A stretch of DNA of 64,000 nt from Aldehydirespirator sp963667505 (GCA_963667505.2 OY763490.2:1550001-1614000); one strand, 5' to 3'. Counted from the first letter of the stretch, positions 52,277 through 61,169 are shown. Numbers and translations: made by a program. The notes: a model not told the origin generated them from the letters alone.

Positions 52277-52405
52277 GAGCGCGAATCTAGTGCCCGGAGC
52301 CTCCTGGGCTGATCCCCACTCGTAGTTCCACGCGTGCCCGAGCAAACGCCGGAACGCGTCTCTGGCTCGCCCAGCCCGCTCATGAGCTCTCGCGAGCGAT
52401 CAGGG

Positions 52406-53479
52406 CTAGACGTTGAACTTGAACTCCATCACGTCGCCGTCGGCCACCGAGTAGTCCTTGCCCTCAGACCGGATCCGTCCCTGCTCGCGGGCCGCGACCC
52501 ACGAGCCCGCCTCCAGCAGCTCGTCCCATCGCACGGTGTCGGCCCGGATGAAGCCCCGCCGGATGTCGGAGTGGACCGCGCCGGCGCACTCCGCGGCCGA
52601 CGCGCCGGCCCGGAACGTCCACGCCCGGCTCTCCTTCGGCCCGGTGGTCAGGAAGGTCCGCAGCCCGAGCAGGTGGTAGGCGCTGGACAGGAACCGGTCG
52701 AGAGCCCCGCTGCCCAGGCCGAGGGCGGCCAGCAGCTCGGGACGCTCGGACTCGTCGAGCTGCGCAGCCTCGGCCTCGAGCTGGACGCACAGCGGCACCA
52801 CCTCGGCCTCGCCGAGCTCGTTCCTCACCGGGTCGGCCACCTGGTCCTGCTCGGAGATCTGGTCCTCGGAGACGTTCACCACCGCCAGCACCGGCTTGTT
52901 GGTGAGCAGGAAGAACGGACGCAGGCCAGCTCTGGCGGCCGGATCGAGGCCTGCCCGGTACAGCGGCACCCCGTCCTCCAGGACCGCGACCGCCCGGGCC
53001 AGCAGGTCGTGGGACGGGCGCAGCGACGGGTCGCCCTTGACGGCCCGGGCGAGCTTGTCGAGCTGCCGGGCGGCGCTGTCCAGGTCGGCCAGGGCCAGCT
53101 CGGTCTCCAGCACCCGCAGGCTGTCGAGGGGGTCATCGTCGCCGGGAATGTCAGGATCGACGAAGGCCCGCAGCACGTAGACGATGGCGTCGGTGTCGCG
53201 CACATGGCCCAGGAAGGCGTTGCCGAGGCCCTGTCCCCGGCTCGATCCCGACACCAGGCCGCCGATGTCGGTGAACTGCACCGAGGCATGAACCGTGCGG
53301 CGGCTGCCGCTCATTGCCGCCAGCCGCTCCAGGCGGTCGTCGGGAATCCGGGCCACGCCGACGTTGGCCGACTTGGTGGAGAACGCGTGCCGGGCCGCGG
53401 CCGCGTCGCCGCCCGCCAAGGCGTTGTGCAGAGAGGTCTTGCCCGCGTTGGGAAGGCCGACGAATCCGAACCGTTCCAA
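52406..53479 (-). CDS. ychF: Ribosome-binding ATPase YchF (Obg family)
   Basis: 357 aa. FGFVGLPNAGKTSLHNALAGG (P-loop; Leu rather than hydrophobic catalytic His environment as in ATP-preferring YchF), FTDIGGLVSGSSRGQGLGNAFLGHVRD (switch/G3), VLAVVNVSED near NKPVLAVVN (atypical NxxE/G4), and the C-terminal TGS domain with TFLTTGPKESRAWT, DIRRGFIRADTV, EGKDYSVADGDVMEFKFNV. Binds ribosomes and responds to stress. Confidence 0.94.
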   Translation of the reverse strand: MERFGFVGLPNAGKTSLHNALAGGDAAAARHAFSTKSANVGVARIPDDRLERLAAMSGSRRTVHASVQFTDIGGLVSGSSRGQGLGNAFLGHVRDTDAIVYVLRAFVDPDIPGDDDPLDSLRVLETELALADLDSAARQLDKLARAVKGDPSLRPSHDLLARAVAVLEDGVPLYRAGLDPAARAGLRPFFLLTNKPVLAVVNVSEDQISEQDQVADPVRNELGEAEVVPLCVQLEAEAAQLDESERPELLAALGLGSGALDRFLSSAYHLLGLRTFLTTGPKESRAWTFRAGASAAECAGAVHSDIRRGFIRADTVRWDELLEAGSWVAAREQGRIRSEGKDYSVADGDVMEFKFNV

Positions 53480-53526
53480 CTAATGCTCCGAGTCCGGCCG
53501 CCGACCCTCGTCGGCTGAGCCTTGGA

Positions 53527-53616
53527 TCAGCTGTTGCGGCCGGCGTTGGGCTTGCGGCCGTGGTTCGCCTTCGACCGCCGGGCCTTGGCCCGCCGCTTGC
53601 TCGTGCGCTTGGACAT
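53527..53616 (-). CDS. 50S ribosomal protein bL37
   Basis: 29 aa from ATG 53616: a basic run MSKRTSKRRAKARRSKANH followed by GRKPNAGRNS. SKANHGRKPNA is the conserved core of the tiny actinobacterial bL37 (KANHGKRPNA in mycobacteria), which lies in the large subunit near 23S rRNA. It is 46 bp downstream of the ychF 5' end, on the same strand (its transcription enters ychF). No other annotation fits. Confidence 0.75.
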   Translation of the reverse strand: MSKRTSKRRAKARRSKANHGRKPNAGRNS

Positions 53617-53848
53617 GGCCGTCCACGCTACCGCCGGGCTGCGCCGGACCGGCCCCATCGCCGCGACCGACAATGCCTGGCCGGTGGAGGACCTGCTCGC
53701 CTGGACGACGGGGCACTCCCAGGCCTGAGCAGCCCCCCGCCGATTCCGTCGCCGCAACCGGTCGCGCTCGTGCCGAGCGGCAGCGTCCCGCCGCGCGCGT
53801 TAGCATTCGCGGGGCCGCAAGGCCCACTGACCCATGGAGGCAGCCCCA

Positions 53849-55108
53849 ATGCGTAAGCGCGCAATCGTCGTTTTAGCCACCCTGCTGTCGTTCACGCTGC
53901 TGGCCGTCGCCTGCGGGGACGACGAGCCGGAGCCCGTCGCCGAGCCCGAACCAGCCGCGGCCGAGCCCGAACCAGCCGAGCCCGAACCGGATCACGAGGA
54001 CGAAGAAGCCCACGAGCACGAGGACGAAGAAGCCCACGAGCAGGAGGACGAAGAAGCCCACGAGCACGAAGACGAAGAAGCCCACGAGCACGAGGATGAG
54101 GAGGATGAGGAAGCCCACGAGCACGAGGATGAGATGACCGACATCTCGGTCGGCCTGGTGTTCGACATCGGCGGTCGCGGCGACCAGTCGTTCAACGACT
54201 CGGCGGCCGCAGGAATCGAGCGGGCCGCGGCAGAGCTAGGCATCACTTTCACCGAGGCCTCTCCCGAGCCGGACGGCTCCAACCGGGGCGAACTGCTGCA
54301 GCTCGCCGCCGACGCCCACGACATCGTGATCGGCGTCGGGTTCCTGTTCGAGGGGGACGCGGCCGCGGTCGGCGCCGAGAACCCCGACACGAAGTTCGGC
54401 GTGGTCGACTCGGCCATGATGAACTGGGGTGCCGATCCTCCGGCCCCGTACGGCGACAACATCGCCGGCCTGGTCTTCGCCGAGCACGAGGGATCGTTCC
54501 TGGTGGGAGCGGCCGCCGCGCTCAAGAGCCAGACCGGAACCATCGGCTTCATCGGCGGCGTGGCCAACGTCGGCGGCCTGATCGAGCGGTTCGAGGCCGG
54601 CTTCAATGCCGGCGCCCGGACGGTAAACCCAGACATCGAGATCATCGGCGACTACATCACCGAGGCACCCGACTTCGACGGATTCAACGCCCCTGACCGG
54701 GCCAAGGAGATCGCCCTGGCCATGTACGAGGACGGCGCCGACATCGTGTACCACGCGGCAGGCGGCTCCGGCGCGGGACTGTTCCAGGCCGCCCTGGAGC
54801 AGAGCGAGGCCACCGGGTCCAAGGTGTGGGCCATCGGCGTGGACTCCGACCAGTACCACACCGCCGACGCCGGCGTGCGGGACTACATCCTCACATCGAT
54901 GCTCAAGCGGGTGGACGTGTCGATCTTCGAGATGATCAGGTCCGTCGTCGACGGCACCATGCAGCCCGGTCCCACCGCCTACGACCTGTCGGTGGACGGC
55001 GTCGGCTACAGCACCTCCGGCGGCTTCGTGGACGACATCGCCGACCAACTCGACTCGCTCAAGGCCCAGATCGTCTCGGGCGAGATCACTGTGCCCATGG
55101 AACCCTAG
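53849..55108 (+). CDS. BMP family ABC transporter substrate-binding lipoprotein with His/Glu/Asp-rich linker
   Basis: 419 aa from ATG 53849 (GGAGG eight bases upstream). Signal with lipobox LAVAC (Cys22). Residues 48-95 form an unusual linker built from AHEHEDEE octads (nucleotides 53990-54133), rich in His, Glu and Asp. From ~98 on, the BMP/PnrA domain: VGLVFDIGGRGDQSFNDSAAAGI, IGVGFLFEGDA, FGVVDSAMM, GFIGGVANVGGLIERFEAGF, HAAGGSGAGLFQAAL. Such proteins bind purine nucleosides or similar ligands for the ABC genes that follow. The poly-anionic linker could bind metal ions or act as a spacer across the wall. Confidence 0.9.
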   Translation: MRKRAIVVLATLLSFTLLAVACGDDEPEPVAEPEPAAAEPEPAEPEPDHEDEEAHEHEDEEAHEQEDEEAHEHEDEEAHEHEDEEDEEAHEHEDEMTDISVGLVFDIGGRGDQSFNDSAAAGIERAAAELGITFTEASPEPDGSNRGELLQLAADAHDIVIGVGFLFEGDAAAVGAENPDTKFGVVDSAMMNWGADPPAPYGDNIAGLVFAEHEGSFLVGAAAALKSQTGTIGFIGGVANVGGLIERFEAGFNAGARTVNPDIEIIGDYITEAPDFDGFNAPDRAKEIALAMYEDGADIVYHAAGGSGAGLFQAALEQSEATGSKVWAIGVDSDQYHTADAGVRDYILTSMLKRVDVSIFEMIRSVVDGTMQPGPTAYDLSVDGVGYSTSGGFVDDIADQLDSLKAQIVSGEITVPMEP

Positions 55109-55163
55109 ACACCGCCGGCGGCAGCACCCGCTGGTCGGGCGCTGCGAGCACAACCGAACACTG

Positions 55164-55197
55164 CGACCGGGCCGGCCTCTAAGCTCCGGCCCGGTCG
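55164..55197 (+). terminator. Intercistronic hairpin between BMP gene and ABC ATPase
   Basis: CGACCGGGCCGG (55164-55175) pairs perfectly with CCGGCCCGGTCG (55186-55197) across a 10-nt loop. It lies 56 bp after the substrate-binding-protein stop and 19 bp before the ATPase start, followed by TCGTTC rather than a T-run. This position suits partial termination or mRNA stabilisation that keeps the binding protein in excess. Confidence 0.7.
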
Positions 55198-55216
55198 TCG
55201 TTCAAGGGGAGGCCGC

Positions 55217-56743
55217 GTGGCGCTGGCCATCGAGCTGACAGGGATCACCAAGCGGTTCCCCGGCGTCGTGGCCAACGACGACATCAACCTGGCCGTGGCC
55301 GAGGGCGAGATCCACGCCATCTGCGGCGAGAACGGGGCCGGCAAGTCGACCCTGATGAAGATCCTCTACGGCATGCAGCCACCCGACTCGGGCACCATCA
55401 GGATCCGGGGCGAAGCCGTGGAGCTGAGCTCGCCTGCCCAGGCCATCGATCTGGGCATCGGCATGGTCCACCAGCACTTCATGCTGGCCGACCAGCTCAC
55501 CGTGCTCGAGAACGTCATCCTGGGGGCCGAGCCGATGCGCTCGCTGGGCCGGATCGACTTCGAGGCGGGCCGCGAGCATCTCGACGAGGTGGGCCGGGCC
55601 TACGGGCTGGACATCAACGCCGACGACCTGGTGGAGACCCTCGAGGTCGGCGAGCGCCAGCGGGTGGAGATCATCAAGGTCCTCTACCGCGGGGCCGAGA
55701 TCCTCATCCTGGACGAGCCCACCGCAGTGCTGGTCCCCCAGGAGGTGGACGAGCTGTTCCGCAACATCCGCGAGCTCAAGGCCGGCGGGGCGACCATCCT
55801 GTTCATCGACCACAAGCTCGACGAGGTCCTCGAGATCGCCGACACCATCACCGTGCTGCGCCAAGGCCGCACAGTGGGCACGGTCAAGCCCGACCAGGTG
55901 ACCGCCCACGACCTGGCCGAGATGATGATCGGCTCGGAGCTGCCCGTGCCCGACGCCGGAGCGTCCACGGTCACCGACGAGGTCGCCCTCGAGGTCTCGG
56001 GCCTGCGGGTCTCCGGCGAGGGCGACCGGGCGGTGGTCGACGATGTGAGCCTGCGGGTCCACCGGGGCGAGATCGTCGGCATCGCCGGGGTGGAAGGCAA
56101 CGGGCAGTCCGAGCTGGTCAACGCCGTCATCGGCATCGAGGACCCCGACGAGGGCGCCATCACCCTGCTGGGCAACGACATCACCCACGCCTCGGTGCGC
56201 CAGCGGCGCGAGGCCGGGCTGGGCTACGTCCCCCAGGACCGCCACCGCGACGGCCTGCTGCTGGGATTCACGCTGTGGGAGAACGCCGCCCTCGGCCACC
56301 AGACGGAGGCGCCCTACTCCCGAGGCCCGTGGCTGAGCCGCGTCGGCATGCGAGGCCGGGCCAGCCGGATCAAGGAGGACTTCGACGTCCGCACGCCCAA
56401 CATCGAGGTGTCGGCCCACGCCTTGTCGGGCGGCAACCAGCAGAAGCTGATCGTGGGCCGCGAGATGGTGGCCGAACCGGCCGTGCTGATCGCCAACCAT
56501 CCCACCCGCGGCATCGACGTCGGGGCCCAGGCCGCGGTGTGGGACGACATCCGCGAGGCCCGCTCCCGAGGCCTGGCCACCCTGCTGGTGTCGGCCGACC
56601 TCGACGAGCTGATCGGTCTGTCGGACACCATCGTGGTGATGCTGCGGGGCCGCCTGGTGGCCCGACTGGACCCCAACGAGGTCACTCCACGGGACCTCGG
56701 CGCCTACATGACCGGCGCGGCTCTGGAGACCGAGGCCGGATGA
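55217..56743 (+). CDS. ABC transporter ATP-binding protein (two-NBD, nucleoside/simple-sugar type)
   Basis: 508 aa from GTG 55217 (GGGGAGG four bases upstream). First NBD: Walker A GENGAGKSTLMKILYG, LEVGERQRVEIIKVLYRGAEILILDEPTAVLVPQE. Second NBD: GVEGNGQSELVNAVIG replaces a classic Walker A, LSGGNQQKLIVGREM, and IANHPTRGIDVGAQ where Walker B is degenerate. This matches the PnrA/BMP and ribose importer ATPases. Its TGA is overlapped by the ATG of the first of three micro-ORFs. Confidence 0.92.
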   Translation: MALAIELTGITKRFPGVVANDDINLAVAEGEIHAICGENGAGKSTLMKILYGMQPPDSGTIRIRGEAVELSSPAQAIDLGIGMVHQHFMLADQLTVLENVILGAEPMRSLGRIDFEAGREHLDEVGRAYGLDINADDLVETLEVGERQRVEIIKVLYRGAEILILDEPTAVLVPQEVDELFRNIRELKAGGATILFIDHKLDEVLEIADTITVLRQGRTVGTVKPDQVTAHDLAEMMIGSELPVPDAGASTVTDEVALEVSGLRVSGEGDRAVVDDVSLRVHRGEIVGIAGVEGNGQSELVNAVIGIEDPDEGAITLLGNDITHASVRQRREAGLGYVPQDRHRDGLLLGFTLWENAALGHQTEAPYSRGPWLSRVGMRGRASRIKEDFDVRTPNIEVSAHALSGGNQQKLIVGREMVAEPAVLIANHPTRGIDVGAQAAVWDDIREARSRGLATLLVSADLDELIGLSDTIVVMLRGRLVARLDPNEVTPRDLGAYMTGAALETEAG

Positions 56744-56848
56744 CCGTGCTCCCGGCGCCACAGGACGCGGCCCCATGACCGGGCTCCCAGCACCGCAGGA
56801 CCCGGCCCCATGACCGGGCTCCCGGCGCCACAGGACCGGGCCGCATGA
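56740..56848 (+). repeat. 35-bp tandem repeat forming three ATGA-chained micro-ORFs
   Basis: Micro-ORF 1 (56740-56778) MTVLPAPQDAAP, 2 (56775-56813) MTGLPAPQDPAP, 3 (56810-56848) MTGLPAPQDRAA. Each is 12 codons plus stop, and each TGA overlaps the next ATG as ATGA; the first ATG overlaps the ATPase stop and the last TGA overlaps the permease ATG (56845). The unit is 35 bp, with few differences between copies, so translational coupling is preserved through the array. The peptides have no recognisable function. Confidence 0.92.
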
Positions 56849-58008
56849 CCGGGCGCCTCAGCCATCGGCTGATGCTGGCCTCCGCCGCGCCCGTCGCGGC
56901 GGTGGTGATCGCGGTGGTGCTGTCGTCGATCGTGCTGCTGATCTCGGGCAGCAACCCGCTGGCCGCCTACGCCGACATGGTCCAGCACGCCAGCAAGCTC
57001 GAGACCCAGGTGGACATCTTCAACCGGGCCACGCCCCTGTACCTGTCGGGGGTGGCCGCGGCCATCGGCTTCCGGATGAACCTGTTCAACATCGGTGTGG
57101 AGGGCCAGTACCTGCTGGCGTTCATCGTCGCGGCGCACCTCGGCGCCCAGGTCGAGCTGCCGGCGGTGCTGCACGTGGCCTTCATCCTGGCGGTGGCCAT
57201 GGCCGTCGGCGGGGCGTTCTCGGGCGCGGCCGGGGTGCTGAAGGTGACCCGGGGCATCAACGAGGTGATCTCGACGATCATGCTGAACGCGGTCGTCATC
57301 TCAGGTCTGGCCGCCTGGTGGATCGTCGAGTGGCAGGCCGGCGGCGAGATCTCGGCCACCGGGGGCCGGGTCGGCACCGAGCCCATCGCCGATAGCGGCC
57401 TGCTGCCCGACGTCAACGGCCTGCTGGAGGTGTTCACCCGCGAGGTCGGGCAAGGCAAGAAGCTCACCGGCGTCCTGATCGTCGCGGTGGCGGTGGGGAT
57501 CGCCTACCACGTGATCCTGAACCGGACCGTCTTCGGCTTCGACCTCCGGTCCAGCGGCGCCAACCCGACGGCCTCCCACGTGGGCGGCATCTCCCCGAAG
57601 CGCATGGTGGTGGTCGCCATGGCGCTGTCGGGCGCGGTGGCCGGACTGGTCGGGATGACCGAGCTGATGGACACCGGCTACTACCCGTCGAACCCGATCA
57701 GCCTGCTCGGCTTCACCGGCATCGCGGTGGCCCTGCTCGGACGCAACCATCCCGCGGGCGTGGCCGTGGCCGCCTTGATCTTCGCATTCCTGGACGTCTC
57801 CTCGGGGATCCTGCAGATTTCAGGCGCGGCGTCGCGCGAGATCGTCGAGATCATGAAGGGCGTCATCATCCTCACCGCGGTCATCGCCTACGAGGTGGTG
57901 CGCCGCATCCGCGAGCGCGAGGAGGCCGCCGCCGCGGCCGCCGCGATGGCGTCCACCCCGGCGCCTGTCACCGGACCCGCCGACCGGGACGAAGCGAGGG
58001 GCCGGTGA
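56845..58008 (+). CDS. ABC transporter permease 1 (BPD_transp_2, nucleoside/simple-sugar type)
   Basis: 387 aa. Many hydrophobic helices with the family's conserved GFRMNLFNIGVEGQYLLA loop, GINEVISTIMLNAV, and LLGRNHPAGV near the end; a Glu/Arg/Ala-rich cytoplasmic tail (REREEAAAAA) follows. Partner of the next permease (which shows the matching SERAGVVNIGLEGM) and of the two-NBD ATPase. ATG 56845 overlaps micro-ORF 3. Expected ligand as for the BMP binding protein. Confidence 0.9.
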   Translation: MTGRLSHRLMLASAAPVAAVVIAVVLSSIVLLISGSNPLAAYADMVQHASKLETQVDIFNRATPLYLSGVAAAIGFRMNLFNIGVEGQYLLAFIVAAHLGAQVELPAVLHVAFILAVAMAVGGAFSGAAGVLKVTRGINEVISTIMLNAVVISGLAAWWIVEWQAGGEISATGGRVGTEPIADSGLLPDVNGLLEVFTREVGQGKKLTGVLIVAVAVGIAYHVILNRTVFGFDLRSSGANPTASHVGGISPKRMVVVAMALSGAVAGLVGMTELMDTGYYPSNPISLLGFTGIAVALLGRNHPAGVAVAALIFAFLDVSSGILQISGAASREIVEIMKGVIILTAVIAYEVVRRIREREEAAAAAAAMASTPAPVTGPADRDEARGR

Positions 58009-59273
58009 CGGCCATTACTTCCGCGCTGGGGCGGCTGCCGACGTGGGCCCGGTGGATGGTCTACGCCGCAGTAGGGGTGCTCGTGCTCACCGTGATGCAG
58101 GGCTTCGACGACACCGAGCGGCTCACCGCGGTGACCTCGTCGCAGGCCATGCTGCGCTGGGCCGTGCCCATCATGCTGGCCGGGCTGGGCGGGCTGTTCT
58201 CGGAGCGGGCCGGGGTGGTCAACATCGGGCTGGAGGGGATGCTGATCCTGGGCACCTGGTTCGGCGCCTGGGGGGCCATCAACTACGGAGGCTGGGCCGG
58301 CCTGCTCATCGGCATGATCGGCGGCGCCCTCGGCGGACTGGTGCATGCGGTCGCCACCGTGTCGTTCGGCGTCGACCACATCATCTCGGGGGTGGCCATC
58401 AACGTGACCGCTCCGGGACTGGCCCGGTTCCTGTCGTCGGAGATCCTCACCAACCACGAAGGCGGCTCGATCACCCAGTCGCCTCGCACCCCCGGAGTGG
58501 GCAAGTTCACGTTCCCGTTCCTGGCAGGAGGAGACCTGTTCGGCTGGGACTCGCCCGACATCCTCGGCTGGTTCACGAACCGGGACTGGTTCTTCGTGTC
58601 GGACTTCACCGGGCTGGCCCGAGGGCTGGTGGCCCACCTGTCGCTGGCCACCATGATCGCCTTCGCCCTGGTCCCGATCAGCGCCTGGCTGATCTGGCGG
58701 ACCCGGTTCGGGCTGCGGCTGCGAATATGCGGCGAGCATCCCGTCGGCGGCGAGACCCAGGGCATCAACATCTACCTCTACAAGTACTTCGGCGTGGTGA
58801 TCAGCGGGGCGCTGGCCGGGCTCGGCGGCGCGTTCATCGCCAGCCCGGAGCTGTCGGGCATCTACCTGGAGGGCCAGACCAACGGCCGGGGCTTCATCGG
58901 CCTGGCCGCGCTCATATTCGGCAACTGGCGCCCGGGCGGGATCATGGCCGGCGCGCTGCTGTTCGGCTACCCGTTCGGGGTGGGCCTGCGCGACCTGGAC
59001 GGCTCCGCGTCGCACGCGCTGCTGCTGGTGAACACCATCGCGCTGGCCGCGGTGGTCGTGTGGGCGCTGAGCCGTCGTCGCCGCATCGACGCCGGCATCG
59101 CCGCGGGGCTCGGGCTGGGCGCGGCCGTGTGGTATTTCATGTCGTCGACGGTGCCCGACTGGTGGATCTCGATCCTGCCGTTCGTGATCGTGCTGGTGGT
59201 GCTGGTGTTCTTCTCACAGCGGCTGCGCATGCCCAGAGCCGACGGGCTGCCGTACCGCAAGGGCGAGGCGTAG
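58005..59273 (+). CDS. ABC transporter permease 2 (BPD_transp_2)
   Basis: 422 aa from GTG 58005, GTGA overlapping the first permease stop. FSERAGVVNIGLEGMLILGTWFGA, VDHIISGVAINV, GIYLEGQTNGRGFIGLAALIFGNWRPGG are conserved in BMP-system permeases. A central soluble stretch (KFTFPFLAGGDLFGWDSPDIL, about 165-200) is larger than usual. Completes the importer set SBP-ATPase-permease-permease. Confidence 0.9.
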   Translation: MTAITSALGRLPTWARWMVYAAVGVLVLTVMQGFDDTERLTAVTSSQAMLRWAVPIMLAGLGGLFSERAGVVNIGLEGMLILGTWFGAWGAINYGGWAGLLIGMIGGALGGLVHAVATVSFGVDHIISGVAINVTAPGLARFLSSEILTNHEGGSITQSPRTPGVGKFTFPFLAGGDLFGWDSPDILGWFTNRDWFFVSDFTGLARGLVAHLSLATMIAFALVPISAWLIWRTRFGLRLRICGEHPVGGETQGINIYLYKYFGVVISGALAGLGGAFIASPELSGIYLEGQTNGRGFIGLAALIFGNWRPGGIMAGALLFGYPFGVGLRDLDGSASHALLLVNTIALAAVVVWALSRRRRIDAGIAAGLGLGAAVWYFMSSTVPDWWISILPFVIVLVVLVFFSQRLRMPRADGLPYRKGEA

Positions 59274-59285
59274 CAAGGGCGGCCA

Positions 59286-60140
59286 GTGCTCGACGGCGCG
59301 CAGTTGCGGAACTGGGAGCGAGACGGCTTCCTGGTGCTGGCGGACTTCGTGCCCCGCGAGCGGTGCGAGGCGCTCAAGGACCATGTCGAGAGCCTGCTGG
59401 CCGACATAGACCCGGCGGCCGACGGCGGCCTGACGGTGTTCTCGACCACCGAGCAGAGCCACGCGCAGGACGAATGGTTCCTGGGCTCAGGCGACACGGT
59501 GCGCTGGTTCTTCGAGGACGGCGCGGTCGTGGACGGACGGCTGACGAGGCCGACGCCGCTGGCCGTCAACAAGATCGGCCACGCCATGCACGACCTCGAC
59601 CCGGTGTTCGACGCCTTCTCCCGCACCCCGGACCTGGCCGCGGTGGCCGCCGGCCTCGGACTGGCGGACCCCCTCCTGCTCCAGTCGATGTACATCTTCA
59701 AGCAGCCGGGCATCGGCGGCGAGGTGATCTGCCACTGCGACCACACGTTCCTTTGGACCGAACCTCAGAGCGTGATCGGCCTGTGGTTCGCGGTCGAGGA
59801 CGCCACCCTGGCCAACGGCTGCATGTGGGCCATTCCCGGCGGCCACCGGATCCCGGTCAAGACCCGGTTCCGCCTAGTCGATGCCGGCGACCGCAGCCGG
59901 GGCACGGTGACCGACGTCCTCGACGACGCCCCGTACCCGGTCGATGACCTGGTGCCGCTGGAGGCCGAGGCGGGCACGCTGATCGCGCTGCACGGAACGC
60001 TGCCGCATTGGAGCGCGGCCAACACCTCGGCCCGCAGCCGCCACGCCTACACGGTGCATCTGATCGACGGCGCCGCCGACTACCTGGCCGACAACTGGCT
60101 GCAGCGAGGCCCCGACCTTCCCCTGCGCGGCTTCAGCTGA
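59286..60140 (+). CDS. Phytanoyl-CoA dioxygenase family protein (PHYHD1-like)
   Basis: 284 aa from GTG 59286, 12 bp after the permease. NWERDGFLVLADFVP, YIFKQPGIGGEVICHCDHTFLW (iron ligands as HCD in CHCDH), IGLWFAVEDATLANGCMWAIPGGHRIP, and GTLPHWSAANTSARSRHAYTVH (distal His and 2-oxoglutarate Arg). Closest in style to PHYHD1. Co-directional with the BMP importer, so it may hydroxylate the imported compound; substrate unknown. Confidence 0.85.
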   Translation: MLDGAQLRNWERDGFLVLADFVPRERCEALKDHVESLLADIDPAADGGLTVFSTTEQSHAQDEWFLGSGDTVRWFFEDGAVVDGRLTRPTPLAVNKIGHAMHDLDPVFDAFSRTPDLAAVAAGLGLADPLLLQSMYIFKQPGIGGEVICHCDHTFLWTEPQSVIGLWFAVEDATLANGCMWAIPGGHRIPVKTRFRLVDAGDRSRGTVTDVLDDAPYPVDDLVPLEAEAGTLIALHGTLPHWSAANTSARSRHAYTVHLIDGAADYLADNWLQRGPDLPLRGFS

Positions 60141-60225
60141 GCGCCTCACCCCTGCGCAGCTTCGTGAGGGCCCGAGCCCGGCGCGGTTTCGGCTGAGCGC
60201 CCGACCCCGGCGCGGCTTCCGTGAG
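60121..60225 (+). repeat. Four ~28-bp repeats anchored on the PhyH stop
   Basis: TGCGCGGCTTC, TGCGCAGCTTC, GGCGCGGTTTC and GGCGCGGCTTC begin near 60124, 60153, 60180 and 60209, each followed within a few bases by TGAGxGCCC or GTGAG. Unit 1 contains the PhyH stop (60138-60140). The array fills most of the 129-bp gap to the convergent lgt gene. Confidence 0.8.
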
Positions 60226-60269
60226 CAAGTCGCACACTGACTCGACCGGGCGATCCCGGCCCGATCCTC

Positions 60270-61154
60270 TCACTTCGGGAAGACCGGGCGGCTGGACCCC
60301 GACGACGCACGGCGCGACCACACCAGGTAGGCCGTCGAGCAGACGATCAGCGCGAGGCTCATCCAGATGTTGATGCGGACGCCCCACAGCAGGCTGGCCG
60401 GGTCGATCCGCACAGCCTCGATCCACAGGCGCCCCAGTCCGTAGCCGAGAATGTAGACCGCCAGGATCGACCCCGGCCGTCGGGCGGCCCGTCGGCCTGT
60501 GACCAACAGCCCGGAACTGCCGCGGGTCCTCCGCCGGTCGTAGAGGAGCAGGAGCGCGCAGAGGGCCAGGTTCCACAGGGCCTCGTAGAGGAAGGTGGGG
60601 TGAAACGTCTCGACGTCGATGTGCTCGGCCGGCCGGTGGGCGGGGTCGATCTCCAGACCCCAAGGAAGATCGGTCGGCGCGCCGAACAGCTCCTGGTTGA
60701 ACCAGTTGCCCACGCGGCCGATGGCCTGAGCCAGCGGCAGGGCGGGCACCACCGCGGCCAGCACCTCGCCTCGGTTCATGCGCTGGCGCCGCACCATCCA
60801 CAGGCCGGTCAGGATCCCCGCGGCCATGCCGCCGGGGATGCCCAGCCCGCCCTTCCAGATGGCCAGCGCCTCGAGCCATCCGTCCTCATCGAACCGCTTC
60901 CAGTCGGTCGCCACATGGTAGAGGCGGGCGCCGACTACTCCGGCGGGCACGGCCCACAGGGCGACCCGGCTGATCTCCTCGGGACGGCCGCCGCGGGCCG
61001 CCCAGCGTTGCTGGGACATCCATACTGCGGCCAACACGCCCAGAGCGATCATCAGGCCGTAGGCCCGCAACTCCAGCGGCCCGATCTCGATGCTGTTGGC
61101 GCCCGGGCTGGGGATCGAGACCAGAACGTCGAGTCCCGCGGCTGCGATGGTCAT
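60270..61154 (-). CDS. lgt: Prolipoprotein diacylglyceryl transferase
   Basis: 294 aa, seven hydrophobic segments. The Lgt signature GRVGNWFNQELFG with its essential residues is intact, along with GARLYHV, GGLGIPGGMAAG, FHPTFLYEALWNLAL and a Tyr/Arg-containing last helix (YGLGRLWIEAVRID). Transfers diacylglycerol to lipobox cysteines; several substrates (imelysin pair, BMP protein, PPIase) are encoded in this window. Preceded upstream by an acyl-CoA dehydrogenase gene with 15 bp spacing. Confidence 0.95.
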   Translation of the reverse strand: MTIAAAGLDVLVSIPSPGANSIEIGPLELRAYGLMIALGVLAAVWMSQQRWAARGGRPEEISRVALWAVPAGVVGARLYHVATDWKRFDEDGWLEALAIWKGGLGIPGGMAAGILTGLWMVRRQRMNRGEVLAAVVPALPLAQAIGRVGNWFNQELFGAPTDLPWGLEIDPAHRPAEHIDVETFHPTFLYEALWNLALCALLLLYDRRRTRGSSGLLVTGRRAARRPGSILAVYILGYGLGRLWIEAVRIDPASLLWGVRINIWMSLALIVCSTAYLVWSRRASSGSSRPVFPK

Positions 61155-61169
61155 GTCATACCCAGGACG

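Noticed and set aside
53615..53728. A 37-codon plus-strand ORF (MAVHATAGLRRTGP...)
   Set aside because: No recognisable homology or ribosome site; its start overlaps the bL37 start on the other strand through a CATG.
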